Positions 1 to 6,241 of a stretch of DNA of 11,863 nt are shown here, piece after piece. The translations under genes and the position numbers were made by a program. The notes under the pieces were generated by a model. The model was given only the letters and a program-made list of their open reading frames with translations, was not told the origin of the DNA and did no database searches. This stretch comes from Mycolicibacterium malmesburyense. GTDB taxonomy: Bacteria > Actinomycetota > Actinomycetes > Mycobacteriales > Mycobacteriaceae. Position 1 is the stretch's first letter, and the number at the start of each line of letters is the position of its first letter. The stretch lies in the NCBI RefSeq assembly GCF_001050015.1, contig NZ_CVTB01000321.1, positions 1-11,863 on the forward strand. The letters are read 5' to 3'.

Positions 1-63
1 GGCCTGGGCGATACCCGCCGATGCACCGAGAACGAACGCCGTCTGACCGTGGAGAACACCCAT
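1..63 (-). CDS. SDR-family oxidoreductase, N-terminal fragment (runs off left edge)
   Basis: Reading leftward from the ATG at 63-61 gives 21 uninterrupted codons that begin MGVLHGQTAFVLGASAGIAQ. This is the first beta strand and the nucleotide-binding glycine turn of a short-chain dehydrogenase/reductase; the turn reads GASAGIA, close to the usual GxxxGxG but with Ala for the last Gly. The rest of the gene lies outside the window, so substrate and catalytic residues cannot be judged. It is divergent from the SDR starting at 144, with 80 bp between them. No clear Shine-Dalgarno sequence precedes the ATG; a TAGCTT box lies eight bases upstream on the same strand, so a leaderless or very short leader is possible. 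The family call rests on a short match. Confidence 0.6.
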   Translation of the reverse strand, partial: MGVLHGQTAFVLGASAGIAQA

Positions 64-106
64 GATCGGTGAAGCTATCACTTACGCAACGGACGCTCTC
101 CAAAAC

Positions 107-124
107 CGTTAATCCGAATTCTCA
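107..124 (+). promoter_or_regulatory. Putative operator, copy 1 of a shared 18-bp palindrome
   Basis: The site reads CGTTAAT-CCGA-ATTCTCA and fits YGNKAAH-N4-RTTCTCR, which recurs at four other places in the window. It lies between the expected -35 and -10 positions of the SDR starting at 144, so a bound protein would be placed to block transcription. This is the least symmetric of the five copies; the right half is the conserved one. The binding protein is unknown. Confidence 0.45.
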
Positions 125-131
125 GGTGCGG

Positions 132-137
132 TAGCGT
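132..137 (+). promoter_or_regulatory. -10 box of a probable leaderless promoter
   Basis: TAGCGT matches the TANNNT -10 consensus of mycobacterial housekeeping promoters. Six bases separate it from the GTG at 144, which would put the transcription start on the G of that codon. There is no Shine-Dalgarno sequence at the expected distance. This arrangement favours GTG 144 over the in-frame ATG at 153. The P450 starting at 4393 has the same geometry. Confidence 0.45.
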
Positions 138-143
138 GCGCGT

Positions 144-965
144 GTGCCAGACATGACCGACAAGGTCGCGCTCATCACCGGGGCGGCCCGCGGACAGGGC
201 CGCGCTCATGCCGAGAGGCTCAGCGCCGATGGCGCCGACGTCATTCTCGTCGACATCGCTGGGCCGTTACCACCGAGTGTCCCCTACGATTCCGCTACGC
301 CCGAGGATCTGGCCGAGACGGCGCAGATGGTGGAAACCAGTGGCCGGCGGGCGGTGACGGCCGTCGTCGACACCCGAGATCACGACGGCCTCTGCGCGGC
401 TGTCGATCACGCGGTAGCCGAACTCGGGCGGTTGGATGTCATCGTCGCCAATGCGGGCATCTGTGTGCCGGCCGCGTGGGATCAGGTGGCGCCGCGGGAC
501 TTCCAGGACACTATCGACATCAACATTGTCGGTACCTGGAACACGGTGATGGCGGGGGCCAAACACATCATCGCCGGCGGACGGGGTGGCTCTGTCATCC
601 TCGTCAGCTCGGCGGCCGGCCTCACGGTGGAGCCGTTCATGATCGCCTACACGGCCAGCAAGCACGCTGTTACGGCGCTAGCCCGTTCGTTCGCCGCCGA
701 ACTCGGCAAGTACCACATCCGAGTCAACAGCTTGCACCCCGGCTCGGTGGCGACGCCGATGGGAAGCGGTCGGATGATCGAGGCGATGGCCGAGGCGGCG
801 AAGTCGAATCCGGCGCTGCGGCCGGGGTTCACAAAGCAACTCCTGCCGGACGCGATCACCACCTCCGAGGACATCGCCAGTGCGGTCGCGTGGTTGGCAT
901 CTGACGAGGCGAGATATGTCACGGCCGCGGCCATTCCGGTGGACGTCGGCGTGACTGGCAGCTAA
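144..965 (+). CDS. SDR family, probably mycofactocin-dependent oxidoreductase
   Basis: A 273-residue short-chain dehydrogenase. The NAD-binding turn TGAARGQGR is at residues 12-20, NAG at 103-105, the structural Asn at 127, and the catalytic set is Ser156, Tyr169 and Lys173 (YTASK). After the second strand (VDIAG) there is an insertion rich in Pro with ATPEDLAET (residues 51-59). That insertion is characteristic of the actinobacterial SDR group whose NAD is thought not to exchange and whose electrons pass to mycofactocin; membership is inferred from this segment. The reaction would be oxidation of an alcohol to a ketone or aldehyde in the cytoplasm. The start is taken as GTG because a -10 box sits at leaderless distance; ATG at 153 is the alternative. 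The stop overlaps that of the converging gene by four bases (962-965). The substrate is unknown. Confidence 0.9.
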   Translation: MPDMTDKVALITGAARGQGRAHAERLSADGADVILVDIAGPLPPSVPYDSATPEDLAETAQMVETSGRRAVTAVVDTRDHDGLCAAVDHAVAELGRLDVIVANAGICVPAAWDQVAPRDFQDTIDINIVGTWNTVMAGAKHIIAGGRGGSVILVSSAAGLTVEPFMIAYTASKHAVTALARSFAAELGKYHIRVNSLHPGSVATPMGSGRMIEAMAEAAKSNPALRPGFTKQLLPDAITTSEDIASAVAWLASDEARYVTAAAIPVDVGVTGS

Positions 966-2059
966 GCGTTGGACTGCCGGGTGACAACCGACGGCCCGGA
1001 CAGAGGGCTGGAGATCACGCCCCGTGAGGCTTCGACGACGCTCGGAATGGCGTTCACCGCCGCGAGCGCCGTGGCCGCGACACCGGGATTCACCCGGTCG
1101 TCGTCCGACTGCTCCAGGTGCAGTTCGACGTTCATCTTGGGATTACCGTTGATGCGGAACACCATTCCGCCTTGGCCTTCGCGCGCCGGCTTGGGCCAAC
1201 GATCGGGCCACGGCGTGCTGCTGACCGTCGCGAAGTATTGAACCGCGACGGCAGGGCGGCCTCTGACGATCCCGGCGAGCTGCCACCGGTGCGCACAGAT
1301 CGTTCCCTCCGGGATGACACCGAGCGCGGTCGCAAGGTCGGTCGGTGCGAGCAGCGTCTCCCAATCCAGCTCTATCCCATCGAGTTCGAATCCGAGGATG
1401 TCGGCGATGTAAGTCACCACCGTGCTCCAGTCCTTGTTGACCTTCCCCGACGCGATTCGAACCGGCACATGGCCGTCGGGCTTACCGAATCCCATCGACT
1501 CATGTAGGACGTCCCATATCGGGTATGCCTTGTCGAGGTCGACCGCGTATTCGTCCATCCGGTACGAGTCGACTCGGCCCGCTCCGGTCAGCAGAGCCGT
1601 GGGGATGTTCAGGCTGATGAACCCCGGTTCGCTGCCGGTGGCATAGAACGTTGAATCGCCCTCAGCGGCGGCCTTTTCCAGTTCTTCCCGCCATGGCGCG
1701 GGTGCGGCCGGGGGATAGATCATCGGGATCATCGAGAAGGTCACCACATTGATCCCGGCTCTGAGGTACGTGGCGATGTCCGCAATCGCCTCTTCTTCGC
1801 GTCGGACGGCGGTCGCGCAGTAGGCCACGCAGTCGGGGTTCAGCGCGAGAACAGCCGATAGGTCATCGGTCGCATGCACTCCGACCGGCGGTGCACCGCA
1901 CAGTTCTCCCGCGTCCACCCCGACCTTTCCCGGTGACGACACCTTCACTCCGACGAGATCGAGCGAGGGGTCCTCGATGACCGCGCGCAACGCCTCCCTG
2001 CCGGTCAACCCGGTGCCGACGTGGACAACTCGATAGCGACGACCGGAGAAGTCGGTCAC
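962..2059 (-). CDS. DapB/DAPDH-like NAD(P)-dependent oxidoreductase (paralog 1)
   Basis: A 365-residue protein of the family often annotated as dihydrodipicolinate reductase or NAD(P)H-dependent amine dehydrogenase in mycobacteria. The Rossmann turn GTGLTG is at residues 15-20, followed by DAGELCG (49-55), NVVTFSMIPMIYP (104-116), TGSEPGF (141-147), an MGFGKP segment and the C-terminal VNAIPSVVEA. It is much longer than true DapB (about 250-270 residues), so a role in lysine synthesis is unlikely. No acidic residue is present in the segment after NVV, where native amine dehydrogenases are reported to carry their ammonia-binding Glu. The chosen start is GTG at 2059, because a strong GAGGAGGT lies seven bases upstream; an in-frame ATG at 2089 would place that ribosome site inside the gene. 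It is last in the P450/AveC-like operon, 71 nt after the AveC-like stop. Confidence 0.85.
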   Translation of the reverse strand: MTDFSGRRYRVVHVGTGLTGREALRAVIEDPSLDLVGVKVSSPGKVGVDAGELCGAPPVGVHATDDLSAVLALNPDCVAYCATAVRREEEAIADIATYLRAGINVVTFSMIPMIYPPAAPAPWREELEKAAAEGDSTFYATGSEPGFISLNIPTALLTGAGRVDSYRMDEYAVDLDKAYPIWDVLHESMGFGKPDGHVPVRIASGKVNKDWSTVVTYIADILGFELDGIELDWETLLAPTDLATALGVIPEGTICAHRWQLAGIVRGRPAVAVQYFATVSSTPWPDRWPKPAREGQGGMVFRINGNPKMNVELHLEQSDDDRVNPGVAATALAAVNAIPSVVEASRGVISSPLSGPSVVTRQSNA

Positions 2060-2066
2060 GGTGCTT

Positions 2067-2074
2067 ACCTCCTC
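2067..2074 (-). promoter_or_regulatory. Strong Shine-Dalgarno sequence fixing the start at 2059
   Basis: On the minus strand this reads GAGGAGGT and is followed by seven bases (AAGCACC) and then GTG. It decides the start of the DapB/DAPDH-like gene, since the longer open frame from 2089 would translate through it. Confidence 0.8.
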
Positions 2075-2107
2075 ACCCCTGCGGGGCAACAGTTCTCGTC
2101 ATCGTAG

Positions 2108-2126
2108 GACTGACTTTTTGACTGAC
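2108..2126. repeat. Perfect 7-bp direct repeat with 5-bp T spacer
   Basis: GACTGAC-TTTTT-GACTGAC on the plus strand; both units are identical, with 12 bp from start to start. It sits in the 71-bp gap between the AveC-like stop and the downstream DapB/DAPDH-like start. The right unit also forms CTGAC-CAT-GTCAG (2122-2134) across the AveC-like stop codon. It could be a protein-binding direct repeat or part of a processing or attenuation structure; nothing decides between these. Confidence 0.4.
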
Positions 2127-2130
2127 CATG

Positions 2131-3195
2131 TCAGCGGTAGAACGGTCCCGGCTTGCCGGCTTCCTCGAGATGACCGTACGGGTCGTACAGGTTCACATCC
2201 GGATACGGGTTCTGATCGAAGGAGGGCCGCGACAGACCTGCCTCCCGCAGCCCGGCCAACACGGCCAGCGGCACAGCGAACGACACCAGGCCCACCGTCA
2301 CCGATACCAACAGCTGCCGACTCAGCGTCACCTTCGCGCGCCCCCGCCTCGCGGGCAACCAGCGTGCGAGTCGGGTGATCAACACCAGATCGCCACTCTC
2401 GTCTCGCACGCACATCACGGCAACCATGGCGAAGATCGGGGCGTCATACACCGCCATGATCAAGGGAAAGTGGATGTGCCCGATGTGCAGCACCGGTCCG
2501 ACTGCCTCTGTGTAGTAAAAGATTCCGGCTCGCATCCAGGTGAACTGGATGAGGCCGTTGATCGGGACGGCGATGATCGTCGCACCGATGAACACCCGCA
2601 GCAGCCTGCGCGGCGCCAACCAGCCGACGCGACGCATCAGCGGATCCAAAAGCCGGTCGTGCAGCTTCAAAAAGCCCAGACCGTTCAGCAGATAGTAGGC
2701 GGCGTAACCACCGAGGAATGCCAGTGCCGGTTCGAGATTCGGTGAGATGTTCACGTACGGCCAGGACAGCGGGAAGTGCAACATGCGCGGATCGAATATC
2801 GCGAACGTCGCCCAGTTCGCCAGCGGGTCCAGCGCCCCGGTGATCAGGCCGGCGAACGCGATGATGACCGCCCAGTGCACCTTTCGCTGCCGCCACGACA
2901 ACCATGCCAGGACGGCGATCAGGCCGATCGCCAACGGGATCGAGCTGATGGAGACGGCCAGCGGCCAGTTGTCGAAGCCGAGAAACGGCGGATACGGATC
3001 GGGGCCGGGATTCGGGTTCGCCTTCTTCGGGTCCCCGTGCATACCTGTCTGAATGTTCGCGATCGTCACTGTGGCGAACGCCAGGTAGGCGATGAAGAAC
3101 AGCGACCATCCGATCCTGGCAGGCCACGGCGAGAGGTGTGCCTCGGCCGGTTCTCCGGAAGCGGAGTTGGGCGTGCGGTCAACGGTATTGGTCAA
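2131..3195 (-). CDS. AveC-family (spirocyclase-like) integral membrane protein
   Basis: A 354-residue polytopic protein. Hydrophobic segments fall at about residues 28-48, 78-100, 108-126, 153-172, 200-218, 242-264 and 296-316, so six or seven membrane spans. The segment around DPLANWATFAIFDPRMLHFP (123-142), followed by SWPYVNISPNLEP and FLGGYAAYYLL (160-170), is what I recognise as the conserved core of the AveC-like family. AveC itself is the bifunctional dehydratase and spiroketal cyclase of avermectin synthesis in Streptomyces. The function here is not established; cyclisation or dehydration of a hydrophobic intermediate in the membrane is an inference. The start is a TTG whose codon begins one base after the upstream P450 stop; no other close start exists, so translational coupling to the P450 is likely. 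The C-terminus (323-354) is rich in Pro, Tyr and Asp and probably lies outside the bilayer. Confidence 0.8.
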   Translation of the reverse strand: MTNTVDRTPNSASGEPAEAHLSPWPARIGWSLFFIAYLAFATVTIANIQTGMHGDPKKANPNPGPDPYPPFLGFDNWPLAVSISSIPLAIGLIAVLAWLSWRQRKVHWAVIIAFAGLITGALDPLANWATFAIFDPRMLHFPLSWPYVNISPNLEPALAFLGGYAAYYLLNGLGFLKLHDRLLDPLMRRVGWLAPRRLLRVFIGATIIAVPINGLIQFTWMRAGIFYYTEAVGPVLHIGHIHFPLIMAVYDAPIFAMVAVMCVRDESGDLVLITRLARWLPARRGRAKVTLSRQLLVSVTVGLVSFAVPLAVLAGLREAGLSRPSFDQNPYPDVNLYDPYGHLEEAGKPGPFYR

Positions 3196-3196
3196 C

Positions 3197-4393
3197 TCAC
3201 ACCGCCACCGGAAGCGTGGCCCACCCTCTGACGCTGGAGGTGTGAGCGCGTTTGGCCGCCCCGTAATCGACTTCCCAGTCGGGCCATCGGCTCAGCACCT
3301 CCTCGAGCGCCACCCGCGCTTGCATCCGCGCGAGCGCGGCGCCGAGGCAGAAGTGAATTCCGCGACCGAACGACAGATGAGTGGCCTGCCGGTGGATGTC
3401 GAACCGGTCTGCGTCCGGGTACTGTCGCTCGTCCCGATTCGCCGAACCGTTGATGAGCAGCATCACCGAGCCCTCGGCGACCGTCTGGCCATAGAATTCG
3501 ACATCACGAGCGACATATCGTGCCTGCACAGGCGAGGGAGCCTCGTAGCGCAGCACCTCCTCGACCGCCGCGGGGATGAGGCTGAAATCCGCCGCGAGTT
3601 CGCGGCGTTGGTCCGGTTGGTCGGACAGCAGTTGTCCGGCAAAGCCGATCAGCCGCGTCGTCGTTTCGTTTCCTGCGCCGACGAGTGTGCCGGCGTAGGT
3701 CAGCACCTCTCCGCGAGTCAACCGCCTGCGGCTACCGTCACGTTCTTCGATCTCGGCGTTGACCAGTTCGGTCATCAGATCGTCTGATGGGTGGTCGTAA
3801 CGCCAGTCGATGAACTCCTCCAGCATCGAGCCTTGCCGAGTCAGCATGTCGTCGGCCGCATCGACGAGTTCGCCGTCTTTGAGTTCGAGAAGCCGGTCGG
3901 TGTTCTGACGGATGGCGATCTGCCTGTCCTCCGGTATGCCCAACAGGTATCCGATGGTGCGCATCGGCATCCATGCGCCGAGGTCGGCGATGAAGTCGAA
4001 CGTCTCGGCGTTCTCGAGGGGCTCCAAGGCGCGCCGGCAGAACTCTCGCGCCAGCGGTTCGATAGCCGCCATGCGCCGTGGCGTGAACACACCCGACAAA
4101 AGGCGACGATGGAAGTCGTGGATCGGGGGGTCCTCGAACAGGATGATGCCCGGCGGTACCTCGACGCCGTTGAGAATGATGTCGATGGTGGTTCCCTTGC
4201 CCGAGCGGTAGTCCTGCCAGTTGGCCAGCTCACGGGCGACGTCGGTGTACCTGCTCAGCGCGTAGAAGCCGTACTTGTCGTTGTAGTAGAGCGGCGCTTC
4301 GTCGCGCAGCCTCTTCCATACGGGGTAGGGATCGTCGTCGATGTCGAAGTCGAACGGGTCGTAGTACGGCTCAACCTTCACCCTGTAGGTCAC
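3197..4393 (-). CDS. Cytochrome P450 (first of two)
   Basis: A soluble bacterial P450 of 398 residues, typical length, with no signal or membrane anchor. Visible hallmarks are the I-helix oxygen-activation motif GAGNETT (239-245), the K-helix ExxR (Glu279 to Arg282), and the heme loop FGRGIHFCLG (342-351) with the proximal ligand Cys349. It would insert an oxygen atom using electrons from a ferredoxin and reductase. I cannot assign a CYP family. The start is GTG at 4393, because TATTCT lies six bases upstream as in a leaderless promoter and the protein then begins with a normal P450 N-terminus (TYRVKVEPYYDPF). The frame stays open to another GTG at 4462, but that adds an unconvincing Arg/Lys/Gly-rich stretch without a ribosome site. 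It heads an operon with the AveC-like gene (1-nt gap) and a DapB/DAPDH-like gene. Confidence 0.93.
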   Translation of the reverse strand: MTYRVKVEPYYDPFDFDIDDDPYPVWKRLRDEAPLYYNDKYGFYALSRYTDVARELANWQDYRSGKGTTIDIILNGVEVPPGIILFEDPPIHDFHRRLLSGVFTPRRMAAIEPLAREFCRRALEPLENAETFDFIADLGAWMPMRTIGYLLGIPEDRQIAIRQNTDRLLELKDGELVDAADDMLTRQGSMLEEFIDWRYDHPSDDLMTELVNAEIEERDGSRRRLTRGEVLTYAGTLVGAGNETTTRLIGFAGQLLSDQPDQRRELAADFSLIPAAVEEVLRYEAPSPVQARYVARDVEFYGQTVAEGSVMLLINGSANRDERQYPDADRFDIHRQATHLSFGRGIHFCLGAALARMQARVALEEVLSRWPDWEVDYGAAKRAHTSSVRGWATLPVAV

Positions 4394-4397
4394 ACCG

Positions 4398-4415
4398 TGA
4401 GAATAGGCTTTACCG
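4398..4415 (-). promoter_or_regulatory. Putative operator copy 2, overlapping the P450 -10 box
   Basis: On the minus strand this reads CGGTAAA-GCCT-ATTCTCA. It fits the shared pattern YGNKAAH-N4-RTTCTCR, and its left half is identical to that of the copy at 7098-7115. The right half contains the -10 box TATTCT (4405-4400), which lies six bases before the GTG at 4393. Binding here would cover the promoter, so repression is the simplest reading. Confidence 0.5.
4400..4405 (-). promoter_or_regulatory. -10 box of a probable leaderless promoter for the P450 operon
   Basis: TATTCT on the minus strand, then six bases (CACGGT), then the GTG start. The predicted transcription start coincides with the G of the GTG. 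There is no recognisable -35 at 17 bp, which is common in this group of bacteria. No Shine-Dalgarno sequence is present. Confidence 0.5.
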
Positions 4416-4506
4416 GACGTCGTTTTGGCGGATTTCTCCCCGCCCGGCCTCCCGATGGGCACCGCCGAGCGCCCGTGTCACGGCCGCCTACCGCCGCAAA
4501 CGCCCG

Positions 4507-4528
4507 TATGAGAATATGAATTCTCGTA
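4507..4528. promoter_or_regulatory. Putative operator copy 3, the most symmetric palindrome
   Basis: TATGAGAAT-ATGA-ATTCTCGTA: nine-base arms with one mismatch around a four-base spacer. Its core, 4509-4526, matches the shared pattern YGNKAAH-N4-RTTCTCR. It lies 50 bp before the small-protein/ferredoxin/SDR operon and about 115 bp before the divergent P450, so it could serve both. Palindromes of this size typically bind TetR- or MarR-type dimers; the regulator is not encoded in the window. Confidence 0.6.
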
Positions 4529-4578
4529 TCACGGCGAGGTCGGGTGCACCTGCGTAGAACGGATCGAAGGAGGCGGCA

Positions 4579-5220
4579 ATGGCTCCAGCCGCCGTTCGCA
4601 GCTTCATCTTCGCCGTCGAGTTCCGGATCGCCGAATCCGAGCGCGTGGGACCGGTGCTCGCGCAACACGAAGAAAGTCTTCGCGATCTCGGCGCGCGGTA
4701 TGCGTTCGTGTACGAGTCAGTGGTCGACCCCGGAAAGGTCCTGGTCGTCATCGGGATCCGAACCGAGCGGCCGCTGCTTGACCTCCTCCGTTCGCCGTAT
4801 CTCTTCGAATGGTTCGACGCGGTCGGCATCGAAGACCTTCCCGCGGTCTTCGCAGGTGAGGTCGTCGAGCGCTTCGACCTCGGCGAGCCACCCGCGCCGG
4901 GCGCCGAGGTGGTGGTTGCCGCCGTCACCCGGGTCCGGAACGTCGAGGTTTTCATGGCTCGCGTGCGCGACTCACTCGCCGACTTCGCCCGTTCAGGAAT
5001 TCGCCGAACGCTCGTGTACCGCGCCTTCGACACCCCTCGCGAAGTGCTCTTCCTGCATCAGCTGGCGACGGCCCGTACCGCGTTGCAGTGGGTCGCGGAC
5101 TCCGACATCGCTTCGGAGTGGCTGACATCCGCCGGCGTCGGCGCATATCCGCCGGTCTTCGTCGGGCGGTTCGTCCATGCGATGCGACTGGCCGAGACGG
5201 CCGGGACGGATCTGCACTGA
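4579..5220 (+). CDS. Internally duplicated small alpha/beta protein, function unknown
   Basis: A 213-residue cytoplasmic protein made of two related halves, residues about 7-101 and 111-204. Each half runs beta strand, amphipathic helix (VLAQHEESLRDLG; FMARVRDSLADFARSG), a tyrosine strand (RYAFVYESV; RTLVYRAFD), a hydrophobic strand (KVLVVIGI; EVLFLHQLA), then a segment ending in EW followed by a Pro-containing loop and strand (LPAVFAGEVVERFDL; YPPVFVGRFVHAMRL). The layout resembles a tandem dimeric alpha+beta-barrel (ABM or EthD type), which often acts as a small-molecule-binding protein or cofactorless monooxygenase; this is inference from pattern. There is no AMP-binding or other nucleotide motif, so a ligase name would not be supported. 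AAGGAGG lies just upstream of the ATG. Its stop overlaps the ferredoxin start by one base (TGATG), so the two are probably coupled. Confidence 0.75.
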   Translation: MAPAAVRSFIFAVEFRIAESERVGPVLAQHEESLRDLGARYAFVYESVVDPGKVLVVIGIRTERPLLDLLRSPYLFEWFDAVGIEDLPAVFAGEVVERFDLGEPPAPGAEVVVAAVTRVRNVEVFMARVRDSLADFARSGIRRTLVYRAFDTPREVLFLHQLATARTALQWVADSDIASEWLTSAGVGAYPPVFVGRFVHAMRLAETAGTDLH

Positions 5221-5414
5221 TGTATGTCTGCCTATGTCTCGGCATAACGATCGAGGCGGTCTCCGATGCCGTCGCGTCGGGCGCCAAGACATCGCGGCAG
5301 GTATCGGACGCGTGCGGTGCCGGATCGGACTGCGGCAGGTGCCGACGAACGATCCGCTCGATCATCAAATCCGCGGAAGCGGAATCGGAATCAGGTAGGA
5401 GAAGCACGGCATGA
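5220..5414 (+). CDS. BFD-like [2Fe-2S] ferredoxin
   Basis: A 64-residue protein beginning MYVCLCLGIT. It has Cys4, Cys6, Cys38 and Cys41, i.e. C-x-C-x31-C-x2-C, the cluster ligand spacing of bacterioferritin-associated ferredoxin (BFD); it also has an extra Cys32. In the best-known case BFD passes electrons to bacterioferritin to release iron, but BFD-type domains also occur as electron-transfer modules in oxidoreductases. No bacterioferritin gene is nearby. Its place in an operon with an SDR, divergent from a P450, suggests a redox role in this pathway, though that is not shown. The basic, Ser-rich C-terminal tail (residues 50-64) lies beyond the domain. The start overlaps the upstream stop by one base (TGATG), and the stop overlaps the next start by four bases (ATGA). 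It is easily missed because the open frame extends upstream to 5088. Confidence 0.85.
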   Translation: MYVCLCLGITIEAVSDAVASGAKTSRQVSDACGAGSDCGRCRRTIRSIIKSAEAESESGRRSTA

Positions 5415-6169
5415 GCGATCGACACTCCAACATCGAGGGCGCGCGGATGCTCGTGATCGGCGCATCCTCGGGCATCGGTCACGCGCTTGCGCGGGCGGCT
5501 CACACCAGGGGCGCGCGTGTCGCGCTCGCGGCCAGACGCGTCGAGCTCCTGTCCGAACTGGCCGAAGAGCTCGACGGTTCCGCGCACGAGCTCGACGTCT
5601 CCGATCCACGCGCGATCGAGCGGGTCGTCGACGAGGTGGCCACGACGTTCGGCCAGCTCGACGCGGTGGTGTTCACCAGCGCCGTGGTTCCGTTCGCGTT
5701 GATCGAGGAGACCGACGTCACGACGTGGCTGCACGCCTACGCCGTCAACGCGGTAGGCGCATCGCATGTGCTGCGGGCGGCGCTCCCCCACCTCGCCGAC
5801 GACTCGGTTGTGCTCGTCGCGTCGAGCCATGATGTCGGCAGGCCGCGCGCCGGCGTCGGGGCTTACCACGCCAGCAAGGCCGCCCTGGACGAGATCCTGC
5901 GATCTTGGCGGGCCGAGCATCCTGAACTGGCCGTCATCCGTGTCAGCGTCGGTCCGACGGAGGGCACCGAAATCCTCCGCGGGGCGGACCGCGACCTACT
6001 CGCCGATCTCTACCGGGCCTGGGCACAGGAGGGTCAGATTCCGGCGAAGATGTCTGCCGTCAACGACGTCGCCAACGCCATGCTGTCGTTGATCGCGATG
6101 TCTCGCGCCAACCCCACGGTCGTGAGCGACATCGTGCATCTCGCCCCCCGCCTGAGCGCCGGCCGATAG
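5411..6169 (+). CDS. SDR-family oxidoreductase, non-canonical NAG motif
   Basis: A 252-residue classical-length SDR. The nucleotide-binding turn GASSGIG is at residues 17-23, the LDVSD adenine-contact segment at 61-65, Asn113, and the catalytic residues are Ser139, Tyr152 and Lys156 (YHASK). The usual NAG after beta-4 is replaced by TSA (89-91), so cofactor-side packing differs from standard members. AARR (40-43) after the second strand suggests NADP(H) preference, since basic residues there often bind the 2'-phosphate. The C-terminus is short and ends without a usual SDR substrate-lid motif. TAGGAG is about nine bases upstream of the ATG. It is the last gene of its operon and overlaps the ferredoxin by four bases. 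The substrate is unknown; alcohol/ketone interconversion in the same pathway as the P450 is inferred. Confidence 0.88.
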   Translation: MSDRHSNIEGARMLVIGASSGIGHALARAAHTRGARVALAARRVELLSELAEELDGSAHELDVSDPRAIERVVDEVATTFGQLDAVVFTSAVVPFALIEETDVTTWLHAYAVNAVGASHVLRAALPHLADDSVVLVASSHDVGRPRAGVGAYHASKAALDEILRSWRAEHPELAVIRVSVGPTEGTEILRGADRDLLADLYRAWAQEGQIPAKMSAVNDVANAMLSLIAMSRANPTVVSDIVHLAPRLSAGR

Positions 6170-6241
6170 ATGTTGCCAGTCAGGGTTTTTGAGTCGATGC
6201 CGACTGGGCTCCATCGGGGCTACGAGCGCTTTTAGGGACGC

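Noticed and set aside
107..124. Identification of the shared palindrome as a KstR or KstR2 cholesterol-regulon site.
   Set aside because: The half-sites (GAGAAT/TAA with a four-base gap) do not match the AAC/GTT-centred KstR site or the AAGCAAG-type KstR2 site as I recall them.
962..2059. Assignment of the four reductase-like genes as dapB (lysine synthesis).
   Set aside because: They are about 100 residues longer than DapB, present in four divergent copies, and placed with P450 and SDR genes rather than lysine genes.
2128..2745. Open frame on the plus strand opposite the AveC-like gene.
   Set aside because: It is rich in His, Gln and Arg as expected of an antisense shadow in GC-rich DNA, and the opposite strand has clear membrane segments and family motifs.
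4394..4462. N-terminal extension of the first P450 to the GTG at 4462.
   Set aside because: It lacks a ribosome site and has no resemblance to a P450 N-terminus, whereas GTG 4393 has a -10 box at leaderless distance. Not fully excluded.
5088..5219. Long version of the BFD-like protein starting at 5088.
   Set aside because: The extra 44 codons lie inside the upstream gene in another frame and are Arg-rich. BFD proteins begin at the MYVCLC segment, which starts at ATG 5220.
6170..6241. Possible bidirectional terminator between the convergent SDR genes: AGTCG-ATGC-CGACT (6192-6205), CCAGTC/GACTGG (6176-6206) and GAGCG/CGCTC (6224-6243).
   Set aside because: Stems are only five or six base pairs, and none is followed by a T-run on either strand. 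The TTTTT at 6186-6190 precedes the stem for rightward transcription and does not help leftward transcription. Not strong enough to call.
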